Shown here: one piece after another, positions 15,437-22,452 of the stretch
How the letters are laid out: the number at the start of each line of letters is the position of its first letter
Position numbering within the stretch: the stretch's first letter is position 1
Source of the DNA: CAZADA01 sp964636945
GTDB taxonomy: Bacteria; Pseudomonadota; Alphaproteobacteria; Caulobacterales; Maricaulaceae
Reading direction: 5' to 3'
Assembly: GCA_964636945.1 (NCBI GenBank)
Contig: CAZWVH010000048.1
Location: 1-23,784, forward strand
DNA: 23,784 nucleotides
Translations under genes and position numbers: made by a program
The notes under the pieces: model-generated
Databases searched by the model: none
The model's input: the letters and a program-made list of their open reading frames with translations, nothing else
What the model was told of the DNA's origin: nothing

Positions 15437-16767
15437 TCCGCCGCCGCCAATACTCCAACTGCTGATTTGTTTCGATCGAGCCATGGGCCGCCGTCCACGT
15501 CGCCTTCTACAAATGTCCACGGCACCGAGCCGCCAAGCTTTAAGGCTACCCGCAGACCGGCGCGCAATCCATCCTCGTGAAAACCGTAACCGAGCCACGC
15601 GCCCGCAAACCATGTGCGTCGCACGCCCTGGACCACATTGAACTGTCGTTGGGCGGCAATGGCGGCTTGGTTGAATTGAGGGTGGTCGTACTCGAAGCGT
15701 CCAAACTCTAGATCCGGGTCGATCTCCATTTGCGGATTGAGCGTGACGAACAGAGGTTTGTCGTCCGCAATGCCTTGCAGCAGATTCATGTTGTAAGTCA
15801 CTTGCGCCGCCGCAGCGTCCGCCTGGCGATAGTTCCACGCCGCCCAGGCTTTGCGGTGTCGCGGCATGATCGACGTGTCGCGGTGGAGGACAGCGATGTT
15901 GGGTGCAAACTGGATCGCTCCAAGATATTGGCGTTCGTCCTCGCTGGGATCGGCCAGAAGAGCCAGCGCCTGATCGGAGTGGCAAGCAAGAACCACCTCA
16001 TCATAGGCATGTTCACTGCCGTCGTCGCGGGTCACGATCACTTTTGGACCCATGCGGCGAATGTGTTGAGCGCGTGCGTTGAGCTTGACGCGATCGCCCA
16101 AAATGTCTGCGAAACGGGAGACATAGGAGCGACTGCCCCCTTTCACCGTTTTCCAGCGTGGGCGCTGGGAACGCTGAATGTAGAGCAATCGGTGATTGTG
16201 AAAGAATTTGAGAACCGTGGCTGCCGGTTGGTCGGCCATGCCTGCGTCGGTTGTGGACCAGATCGCCGCGCCCATCGGCAAGAGGTAAGTGTCGCGGAAT
16301 GCGCCGGAAAACCGATGCTGACGTAAATACCCCCCCAAGGTGAGATCGGGAACGGTGTCAGCTTCGATATCGGTTCGGGCCTGATGATTAAACCGCACAA
16401 TCTCACGCAACATCCTCAAATGACTTGGACGAAAGAGGTTGCTGCGTTGGGCAAATAGGCCTTCAGGATTTGAGCTCCATTCAATGCGGCCATCACTGAA
16501 GCCGAAGGACATATTGGACTCGTGCACTGGGGCGCCAATGGCGTCGAACAGTTTGATCATGTTCGGATAGGTATGATCATTGAACACGATGAAGCCGGTA
16601 TCGACCGAAATCCGATCGCCGTCATAGTCGATATCAACGGTGTTGGCATGACCGCCCAACCGCTCGCGGGCTTCCCATAAGTCAACGTCGGCAACGTCTT
16701 TGAGCGCGTAGGCCGCGCCTAATCCGCTTATGCCCGCGCCAATGACGGCGATACGGCGATGGCTCAT
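15433..16767 (-). CDS. FAD-dependent amine-oxidase-like oxidoreductase
   Basis: This 444-residue flavoprotein begins with the FAD-binding motif IGAGISGLGAAYAL (9-22), then the LGGHANTVD loop that follows Glu in this superfamily. It ends with an FAD contact in the GAWLGYGFHEDGLRAG segment. It belongs to the NAD(P)-binding/flavin amine oxidase group found beside DUF1365 and Cfa-like genes, distinct from true amine oxidases. A desaturase-like or oxidising role on methylated fatty acids is suggested by the furan fatty acid pathway of Rhodobacter, where genes of this type take part; that is inference here. ATG at 16767 has AGGAG 8 nt upstream. It follows the photolyase gene after 47 nt and overlaps the DUF1365 gene by 4 nt. 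Confidence 0.9.
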   Translation of the reverse strand: MSHRRIAVIGAGISGLGAAYALKDVADVDLWEARERLGGHANTVDIDYDGDRISVDTGFIVFNDHTYPNMIKLFDAIGAPVHESNMSFGFSDGRIEWSSNPEGLFAQRSNLFRPSHLRMLREIVRFNHQARTDIEADTVPDLTLGGYLRQHRFSGAFRDTYLLPMGAAIWSTTDAGMADQPAATVLKFFHNHRLLYIQRSQRPRWKTVKGGSRSYVSRFADILGDRVKLNARAQHIRRMGPKVIVTRDDGSEHAYDEVVLACHSDQALALLADPSEDERQYLGAIQFAPNIAVLHRDTSIMPRHRKAWAAWNYRQADAAAAQVTYNMNLLQGIADDKPLFVTLNPQMEIDPDLEFGRFEYDHPQFNQAAIAAQRQFNVVQGVRRTWFAGAWLGYGFHEDGLRAGLRVALKLGGSVPWTFVEGDVDGGPWLDRNKSAVGVLAAAE

Positions 16768-16814
16768 GTACTCATTCTCCTACGCATTTGCTCCGCGCGC
16801 GGCGCAATGGGCCG

Positions 16815-18281
16815 TCAGGCCGGGGTTTTCAGACTATCAAACGCCTCCAGGGCGCGCTGCCGCGCTCTGGCGTGGTCGACAATGGGGTCGGGATAATTGT
16901 CGCCAAGTGTGACGCCGGCGTCGCGGAGTTCGGTGGCGCTTGCGGTCCAGGGAAGATGAATATGCTTGGTTGGCAGCTTTGCCAGCTCGCTGATCCAGCG
17001 GCGCACATAGGCGCCGTCTGAGTCGAATTTTTCGCCCTGGGTCATGGGATTGAATATGCGGAAATAGGGGGCGGCGTCCGCGCCGCTGCCTGCGATCCAT
17101 TGCCAGCCTGCGGCATTGTTGGCCAAATCTGCGTCCACGAGCGTGTCCCAAAACCAGCGTTCGCCCTGACGCCAATCAATCAACAAATGCTTCACCAAAA
17201 ACGAGCCGACAATCATGCGGACCCGATTGTGCATCCATCCGGTGGTCCACAATTCGCGCATGCCGGCATCCACTATTGGATAGCCAGTCTCGCCCCGCTG
17301 CCAAGCATCGAGCGCAGTGTCGTCGGACGTCCAGGGAAAGTTATCAAACTTAGCTTGGAAGTTCTCATTGGGAAAATCGGGATTGTGATAGAGGAGCGAA
17401 TGGGAAAACTCACGCCAGCCGATTTCGCTGAGAAATGTGTTCGCACCACCCTCCTCGCCGTGCTCAGCCATGTGGTCTAAGACGCGTGAGGCCACTTGGC
17501 GCGGAGAAATTTCACCAAAATGCATGTGAGGGGACAGACGCGAGGTTCCGTGCACGCCGGGCAGATTGCGTTGAGTTTTGTAACCGCAAACGTGGCGCTG
17601 GAGAAACGCGGTCAAACGGCCATGCGCTGAAGCCTCGCCGACCGTCCAGGCGTCGCGTATTCCACCCGCCCAATCAGGCTTGGTGGGTTGCAGCGCCCAA
17701 TCGTGCAGTGCATCGCTGGCGATTTGAGCCTTGCTTGCGGGTATAGACGTGGGTGTCGGCAGTGTAGCGGTGGGCAAGCCTTGCGCTCGGCATGCGCGCC
17801 AAAACGGCGTGAATACGCGATACGGATCGCCGGCCCCCGTTTTGATCTCCCAAGGCTCGAACAATAACGCGCCATTATGGCTTTCAGCTTTGACGCCCGC
17901 CGCCTTAAGGCGATCTTTCACGGCGCGGTCGCGTTCCACCGCAAACGGTTCGTAACAGCGGTTCCAATGAACTTCGGCCGCACCAATTGCGTCAGCCAGA
18001 TCGATAATCACTTCACTCGCATCGCCGAGCCGCAAAATCAGCTCAGCACCTTTTTCTGCAAGGTTTGCCACCAGCGATGTCAGCGATTGGTGCAGCCACC
18101 AGCGCGAGGCTCCTCCCATGATCCATTCGCCGGGCGACACGTCGTCCAACACATAAACGCAAACCACCGGCCGGCCAGAAGCGACGGCGGCGCTTAAAGC
18201 TGGGTTGTCGCCAAGTCGAAGGTCCTGGCGGAACCACATCAGCGCCGGCGCGCTATTGGAATGGGACACAGATGACGCCAC
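16815..18281 (-). CDS. phrB: Class I cyclobutane pyrimidine dimer photolyase
   Basis: This 488-residue flavoprotein uses blue light to split cyclobutane pyrimidine dimers. WFRQDLRLGDNPAL (16-29) is the start of the antenna-binding domain. RLSPHMHFGEISPRQV and GWREFSHSLLYHNP form the FAD and DNA side, with Glu291 in WREF at the position of catalytic Glu274 in E. coli. WMHNRVRMIVGSFLVKHLLIDW and the ending NNAAGWQWIAGSGADAAPYFRIFNP match class I photolyases, and the conserved tryptophans of the electron-transfer chain fall in these segments. GTG at 18281 is used; the ribosome site is poor and GTG at 18269 is possible. It is the first gene of the minus-strand operon with the lipid-modifying genes. 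Confidence 0.95.
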   Translation of the reverse strand: MASSVSHSNSAPALMWFRQDLRLGDNPALSAAVASGRPVVCVYVLDDVSPGEWIMGGASRWWLHQSLTSLVANLAEKGAELILRLGDASEVIIDLADAIGAAEVHWNRCYEPFAVERDRAVKDRLKAAGVKAESHNGALLFEPWEIKTGAGDPYRVFTPFWRACRAQGLPTATLPTPTSIPASKAQIASDALHDWALQPTKPDWAGGIRDAWTVGEASAHGRLTAFLQRHVCGYKTQRNLPGVHGTSRLSPHMHFGEISPRQVASRVLDHMAEHGEEGGANTFLSEIGWREFSHSLLYHNPDFPNENFQAKFDNFPWTSDDTALDAWQRGETGYPIVDAGMRELWTTGWMHNRVRMIVGSFLVKHLLIDWRQGERWFWDTLVDADLANNAAGWQWIAGSGADAAPYFRIFNPMTQGEKFDSDGAYVRRWISELAKLPTKHIHLPWTASATELRDAGVTLGDNYPDPIVDHARARQRALEAFDSLKTPA

Positions 18282-18289
18282 AACAGCTC

Positions 18290-18300
18290 ACAATTATTGT
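18290..18300. promoter_or_regulatory. AT-rich 11-bp palindrome upstream of phrB
   Basis: ACAATTATTGT is a perfect palindrome around a central base, placed 8 nt upstream of the photolyase start codon in an otherwise GC-rich divergent intergenic region shared with kdsA. It could be an operator, but only one copy is seen. The rest of 18282-18468 holds no clear promoter by eye, and I found no TGATCC-type element for the photolyase operon. Confidence 0.2.
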
Positions 18301-18468
18301 TCAGGGCTTCAACATGTACGCGCTCAATCGCGTTGCGGATGAGCGCGCGCCCGCTTGGCCGCGCAGCCAGGGGTGTTCCAAACGCGCGCAGGTCGCTATG
18401 TATGGGGCTGAAATTGCTTTGCCCTGAGCGCGCCAGTCCGCGCCCGTGAAATCGGAAAGACCACCGCC

Positions 18469-19335
18469 ATGACCCGCCATGAAACCATTGCTGTAAAACC
18501 CAACGCCATTGTGGAAGTGGGCTCTGGCCCCACACAGATTGTGCGTTTCGGCCAGGAGCTTCCCGTGGCATTCATCGCTGGGCCCTGCCAGATGGAAAGT
18601 CGCGAGCATGCGCTGGAAACCGCCCAAGCGATCAAGGACGTCGGTGAACGACTGGGGGTGGGCATTGTGTACAAAACCAGCTTCGATAAGGCCAATCGCA
18701 CCAGCTTAAACGCCCAGCGCGGCATGGGGCTGGAGGCCTCGCTGGAGGTGTTCGCGGAAATCCGCGAGACGGTTGGTTTGCCCTGCATCACTGACATCCA
18801 TACGGCGGAACAATGCGCGCCGGTGGCAGAGGCGGTGGACATGCTGCAAATCCCCGCCTTCCTCTGCCGGCAAACCGATTTGCTGGTCGCCGCCGCCGCA
18901 ACCGGCAAGGCGATCAATGTGAAAAAGGGTCAATTCCTGGCGCCGTGGGACATGAAAAACGTGCTCGGCAAGATCACTGGCGCGGGCAATCCGAATGTGT
19001 TGGCCTGCGAACGCGGGGCAAGCTTTGGCTACAATACTCTGGTCACCGATTTTCGCGGCATCCCCACCATGGCGGGCTTCGGTTCGCCGGTGATTTTCGA
19101 CGCCACTCACTCGGTGCAGCAGCCAGGCGGGCAGGGTGGATCATCCGGCGGACAACGCGAGTTCGTGCCCTATCTGGCGCGCGCCGCTGCGGCTGTTGGC
19201 GTGGCCGGCGTGTTCATCGAAACGCATCCCGATCCCGACAACGCCCCTTCTGATGGCCCCAACATGGTGCCGATGGGCGAGTTCGAAGGCTTGCTGAAAT
19301 CCATCATGGCGCATGACAACTTGGTGAAGGCGTAG
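18469..19335 (+). CDS. kdsA: 3-deoxy-8-phosphooctulonate synthase (KDO8P synthase), metal-dependent type
   Basis: This 288-residue cytosolic enzyme condenses arabinose-5-phosphate with phosphoenolpyruvate to make KDO-8-phosphate for lipopolysaccharide. The family motifs IAGPCQMES, FDKANRTS, LPCITDIH, VKKGQFLAPWDM and DATHSVQQPG are all present. Cys40, His214, Glu251 and Asp262 keep exactly the spacing of the metal ligands of Aquifex KdsA (11, 185, 222, 233), so this is the metal-dependent class; E. coli has Asn instead of the Cys. The ATG at 18469 has a weak GAAAG ribosome site about 9 nt upstream. It stands alone, divergent from the photolyase gene, and is followed at once by a palindromic repeat. 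It is often next to pyrG or eno in other genomes, which is not the case here. Confidence 0.97.
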   Translation: MTRHETIAVKPNAIVEVGSGPTQIVRFGQELPVAFIAGPCQMESREHALETAQAIKDVGERLGVGIVYKTSFDKANRTSLNAQRGMGLEASLEVFAEIRETVGLPCITDIHTAEQCAPVAEAVDMLQIPAFLCRQTDLLVAAAATGKAINVKKGQFLAPWDMKNVLGKITGAGNPNVLACERGASFGYNTLVTDFRGIPTMAGFGSPVIFDATHSVQQPGGQGGSSGGQREFVPYLARAAAAVGVAGVFIETHPDPDNAPSDGPNMVPMGEFEGLLKSIMAHDNLVKA

Positions 19336-19476
19336 CGGCGTAGGGTGGGCAAAAGCGCAGCGGCGCCCACCGAAATCTATGCAAACGGCCGGCAATTGGT
19401 GGGCATGTCTTCGCCATGCGCCACCCTACAAGGCCGGTGTTTATGCGCATATCCATCAGCGGCGTAGGGTGGGCAA
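19335..19476. repeat. Palindromic REP/MITE-like element plus partial second copy
   Basis: Directly after the kdsA stop, GTAGGGTGG (19340-19348) is mirrored by CCACCCTAC (19421-19429), giving a roughly 90-bp element with terminal inverted repeats. Inside are two further hairpins: GGTGGGC/GCCCACC at 19344-19350 and 19365-19371, and GGTGGGCATG/CATGCGCCACC at 19398-19407 and 19415-19425. The 18-mer GCGGCGTAGGGTGGGCAA at 19335-19352 is repeated exactly at 19459-19476, suggesting a truncated second copy. No coding potential is seen. The first hairpins may also terminate kdsA transcription. Confidence 0.65.
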
Positions 19477-19527
19477 CACCACATCGCTCGCCAAATTGGC
19501 GGCTGGCAGGGCGTTCGCCGGCAATCC

Positions 19528-19968
19528 CTAATTCTTCCCCGCCGGCGCATCGTCGCCGGGACGCAGGGCGAACACGGGCGCATTCACATCGTCGCGTTTG
19601 AATTGCACTGCACAAAATGGCAGCTGGTCGGCAAATTGATAGCCATTGATGACCAACCCTTCGGCCAATAACAGCAGTGCGTCATTGGGCAAATCCTCGA
19701 GGTCTTCGTCCTCGCCGCTCTCCATGGCCAGCGCGAGCGCCTCCACCACGCTATGGCGATAGGCGGTGGTGTCTTCAGGGGCTTCATCGGCCAGGCGCTC
19801 GCGGGTGACGTCCAGCGCGTTTTGCAAGTGTTCTTCGGTGGTGGCGGCCACATACATGGCGTTCACCAATAGCGGGGTGAGCCCATCCTCACGGAGCGCT
19901 TGGGCGATGTCGTCATCATCATCGGGATGGGAGAACTGAATGGTCACCGCATCAATCGTCATGGTCAT
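19528..19968 (-). CDS. Small acidic protein of unknown function
   Basis: I do not recognise this 146-residue protein. It is strongly acidic, with HPDDDDD near residue 14 and SGEDEDLEDLPND around residue 85, and appears mainly helical between them. The C-terminal third (FADQLPFCAVQFKRDD) looks like a short beta segment. It has no signal peptide or membrane segment, so it is likely cytosolic. The ATG at 19968 is chosen because AAAGGAG lies 6-7 nt upstream and the start overlaps the rlmB stop as ATGA; the open frame to 20073 has no support. Translational coupling to an rRNA methyltransferase suggests co-expression, not necessarily a shared function. Confidence 0.75.
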   Translation of the reverse strand: MTMTIDAVTIQFSHPDDDDDIAQALREDGLTPLLVNAMYVAATTEEHLQNALDVTRERLADEAPEDTTAYRHSVVEALALAMESGEDEDLEDLPNDALLLLAEGLVINGYQFADQLPFCAVQFKRDDVNAPVFALRPGDDAPAGKN

Positions 19969-20771
19969 GGCCCGCTCCTTTGGGTGAGAGCATAGAGCGC
20001 CACGGCCGCTGCGGTCGAGACATTCAAGCTTTCCACTGCAGCGCTGATGGGAATGCGCGCCAGCATGGCGCAAGCCTCGGACACACTGGGGCGCAGGCCT
20101 TTGTCTTCCGCGCCGATGACCAGCGCCAGGCGGCGACTGTTGGCCGCGGCGAGCGCCTCGGTCAAATCCGCCTCGGCCTCTCCGGCCAGACCTATGACAA
20201 AGACGTCGGCTTGGGTGAGCGCGTCAATGGCGCGCGAGATGTTGACCACCCGGGCATGGGGCACGCGTTCGGCAGCGCCCACGGCGGCTTTGGCGCATGC
20301 GCCCATCAGTGGCGGGGCTTTGCGGTCTTGCATGACAAGGCCGGCGGCGCCAAATGCACACGCCGACCGGATGACCGCGCCCACATTCTGCGGGTCAGTG
20401 ACCTGGTCCAGCACGACGACAGGGCCATGAGCGGCGATGATGTCGTCCAAGGAAACCGGTTCGAGACGTTTGCACTCGACGGCGATGCCTTGATGGACGG
20501 CGTTGTGCGGCAGGGCGTCATCGATGACTTTAGGTTCGACAATGTCAACGCGTCCCGCCAAATCAGATGCAAGGTCACGGGCGGCGTTGCGCGTCGCTAG
20601 CGCTTTGAGCACCGTACGCTGAGGATTGGCGAGGGCGGCCGCAGCGGCGTGTTTGCCCCAGACCCAGCCGATTTCAGCCTCGCCAGCTGACTTGGCCGTG
20701 TAAGAGCTGTTGCGTCTTGGCGCCGGGCTGGTTAGTTTCCGCCGCCTGGCGAATTTGGGCGCGTCCGACAT
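19965..20771 (-). CDS. rlmB: 23S rRNA 2'-O-methyltransferase of the TrmH/RlmB (SPOUT) family
   Basis: This 268-residue SPOUT enzyme would methylate the 2'-O of a guanosine in 23S rRNA (G2251 in E. coli). The three TrmH motifs are present: VVVLDQVTDPQNVGAVIRSA, then LVIGAEDKGLRPSV, then IPISAAVESLNVSTAAAVAL, which form the SAM-binding knot. An N-terminal substrate-binding domain starts at GWVWGKHAAAAAL, preceded by a basic tail (KFARRRK). I chose ATG at 20771, which has purine-rich GGGAGACGGA upstream. The ATG at 20792 would reach the edge of the divergent tRNA gene and has no ribosome site. TrmL- or other TrmH-type specificity is possible, but the domain order fits RlmB. Confidence 0.9.
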   Translation of the reverse strand: MSDAPKFARRRKLTSPAPRRNSSYTAKSAGEAEIGWVWGKHAAAAALANPQRTVLKALATRNAARDLASDLAGRVDIVEPKVIDDALPHNAVHQGIAVECKRLEPVSLDDIIAAHGPVVVLDQVTDPQNVGAVIRSACAFGAAGLVMQDRKAPPLMGACAKAAVGAAERVPHARVVNISRAIDALTQADVFVIGLAGEAEADLTEALAAANSRRLALVIGAEDKGLRPSVSEACAMLARIPISAAVESLNVSTAAAVALYALTQRSGP

Positions 20772-20792
20772 GGCGCGATCCGTCTCCCTCAT

Positions 20793-20878
20793 GGTGGGGT
20801 GGCCGAGTGGTTAAAGGCACCAGACTGTAAATCTGGCCGCGAAAGCGTACGCTGGTTCGAATCCAGCCCCCACCACCA
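20793..20878 (+). tRNA. tRNA-Tyr (GTA)
   Basis: An 86-nt tRNA with encoded CCA. The acceptor arms GGTGGGG and CCCCACC pair fully, the anticodon loop is CTGTAAA with anticodon GTA, and the T arm is CTGGTTCGAATCCAG. A long variable arm (about GCCGCGAAAGCGTACG) marks a class II tRNA, as expected for bacterial tRNA-Tyr. It is divergent from rlmB, a pairing seen in many alphaproteobacteria. Confidence 0.97.
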
Positions 20879-21230
20879 GTTGCTCGAATTGAGCAGATCG
20901 CCGCGGGCGACGCGATTGGGCCTGGCCCGAATTCTCTCTTCATTTGACCGAGATTGGACGCGGGAGCAAGGGTGCAGAACTCACCGCTCATGGCGGCCTG
21001 GCAAAGCCGTGCTGTGATTTGTGGCATCGGAAGGAAATTCTATAAAGTTAGCAGATGAAAGAAGAAAGTTCTACGAAAATCTGCGTAGTGCAGGACACGT
21101 TTACGGTGTGGCGCGTTTATTAGAACGTTTTCACAATTTGCTCAGGATTTGAATCGTCAACATCGGCTAACGCAACGCCATTGCAAACCGCCGCGGGTGA
21201 TGTCGCGGCAATTGATCCTGGAGATCGGTC
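20879..21230. other. Gene-poor stretch after tRNA-Tyr
   Basis: No convincing gene is seen. A short hairpin TGCTC/GAGCA at about 20880-20894 directly follows the tRNA and may help end its transcript, though no T run follows. From about 21030 to 21130 the sequence is notably AT-richer than its surroundings, which suggests acquired or decaying DNA. Confidence 0.4.
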
Positions 21231-21356
21231 ATGAAACCGAGAAGTCGCATCGTGGACGCGGCATGCGCCCTTTGCGTCCTGTTGATGATTGTTGTCGTAG
21301 TGTTGCCGCCAGCAGCGCCGGTTCGTGCAACGGCGGGAGATTGCAGCCACATCTAA
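21231..21356 (+). CDS. Possible 41-residue small membrane or exported peptide
   Basis: A short frame encodes MKPRSRIVDAACALCVLL and a further hydrophobic run (MIVVVVLPPAA), ending GDCSHI. A basic start followed by about 20 hydrophobic residues is typical of a signal peptide or single-pass membrane peptide. GGAG lies 7 nt before the ATG. It is not part of a longer frame and no relatives are known to me. It lies in a gene-poor region beside a pseudogene, so it may instead be the 5' remnant of a lost exported protein. Confidence 0.35.
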   Translation: MKPRSRIVDAACALCVLLMIVVVVLPPAAPVRATAGDCSHI

Positions 21357-21462
21357 GTGGTGTTGACCGCCGGTAAAACTGATCGATCCAGCCGTGGCGC
21401 GCAAGCCATGTGGCAATGGCTGACGGGGCGATTGAGTTGGACCGAAACTCTGAGCGCAACCG

Positions 21463-21975
21463 TCAACTCGACAAAAGTCGCTCCACATTCGCCACGAATG
21501 TTTTAGACGCCGGCTCGCGGCCAAGCAGCAAATGATTTTCGCTATCCAGTCCCACAAATTTTGCGCTCGGGTTGGCTGCAGCCAGCGCCCGTCCAGTGGC
21601 AAGCGTAATGCGGCGGTCACGCAGACGGTGAAGCACCAGCGGGCGCGCCTTCAGTGATGAAAGGCATTTGCGCACATCAATTTCTGCAAACGCTTGGAGG
21701 AATTGAATGGCATTTTCAGCTGATGTGGTTTGACGCTGGAACTCGTCGAACCAAGCCATCTCCTCTGACGTGGCGGCGGGCATAAATGCTTGTGAGAAAA
21801 TGTGCCGATAGACGGGATCATCTCGACCCCAGCCGGCTTGGGTGAGCGTCATGATCGCCTCACGTTCGCGCACATCGGATGGTGAGACTGCATGACTCCA
21901 CCCGGCGGCATAGCCGCCAAACAAAATAAGACGCGTGACGCGCTCGGGGTGTCGGGCGCCATGTTCAATGTGTGC
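21463..21975 (-). pseudogene. Truncated alpha/beta hydrolase, C-terminal part only
   Basis: The frame reads IEHGARHPERVTRLILFGGYAAGW and onward, which is the typical segment just after the nucleophile elbow of alpha/beta hydrolases, especially those fused to regulators or cyclases. The catalytic Asp (HRLRDRRITLATGR) and His (DSENHLLLG) regions follow normally. In the frame the codon before AHIEHGARHPERV is a TGA stop (21976-21978), exactly where the G-x-S-x-G nucleophile motif should be, and the next gene's stop is only about 40 nt further upstream. The N-terminal half is therefore missing. A TTG at 21924 could start a 153-residue product, but it would lack the catalytic Ser. It is probably a remnant. 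Confidence 0.75.
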
Positions 21976-22017
21976 TCAAAGGTGACTGGCGAACTGCCTT
22001 GAGGAGGGCGCGTCGGC

Positions 22018-22317
22018 CTAATCGCGGGAGTTGCCGCCCAAGAATGCGTTGAACGCTGACGGAATGCCTGAGGCCGAACCGCTCACATCTTCTCGGTCCA
22101 CTCCCGCGATGACCCCCAAAATCGCAAGCACGGCAAATTTAAGCAGCATGCCGCGGATGAGATGCAAAACCACCAGGCCCGCCGCTAAACCGGCCACGCC
22201 CGCGTAAAGCGTGTTAGGCGCTTCAAAGCCAAGATACTTATCGCCAACATAAAACCCTAAAACAAAGCCGGCCACGCCGCCAACAATGGTGAGAATGGTC
22301 CGAAGAGAACTGAGCAT
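22018..22317 (-). CDS. Small integral membrane protein of unknown function
   Basis: This 99-residue protein has three hydrophobic segments: about residues 7-24 (LTIVGGVAGFVLGFYVG), 36-56 (LYAGVAGLAAGLVVLHLI) and 58-73, the first two rich in glycine. The polar C-terminus of about 25 residues has no recognisable motif. I do not recognise a family. ATG at 22317 is preceded by GGAGG at 5 nt spacing; a TTG at 22332 has no support. It is 135 nt downstream of gshB on the same strand, so co-transcription is possible. The intergenic 22318-22452 holds nothing recognisable. Confidence 0.75.
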   Translation of the reverse strand: MLSSLRTILTIVGGVAGFVLGFYVGDKYLGFEAPNTLYAGVAGLAAGLVVLHLIRGMLLKFAVLAILGVIAGVDREDVSGSASGIPSAFNAFLGGNSRD

Positions 22318-22452
22318 TGTGGCCTCCGTCAATGCGCTTGGTCGCAGTTTGGATTCAGTCTTACCCCGTCAATTCAACATTATCCATGCGCTTACATCAA
22401 ATAGTGGGGTGCTGGCTGGCCGGCCGTCAGCGTCGTGGAATCAAGACGTTGT

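Noticed and set aside
15437..15985. N-terminal extension of the DUF1365 frame
   Set aside because: It lies antisense to the well-supported FAD oxidase gene, and the family start matches the ATG at 15436 with an ATGA overlap.
18239..18917. Minus-strand frames in the phrB-kdsA intergenic region and kdsA
   Set aside because: They are antisense to kdsA or span the divergent promoter region, and the translations are low complexity without motifs.
20674..21027. Minus-strand 117-residue frame containing GGGGWIRTSVRF
   Set aside because: This is a translation across the tRNA-Tyr gene, a common false protein; the tRNA structure is clear.
21120..21620. 166-residue minus-strand frame
   Set aside because: The composition is random-looking, no motif is present, and it overlaps the hydrolase remnant in another frame.
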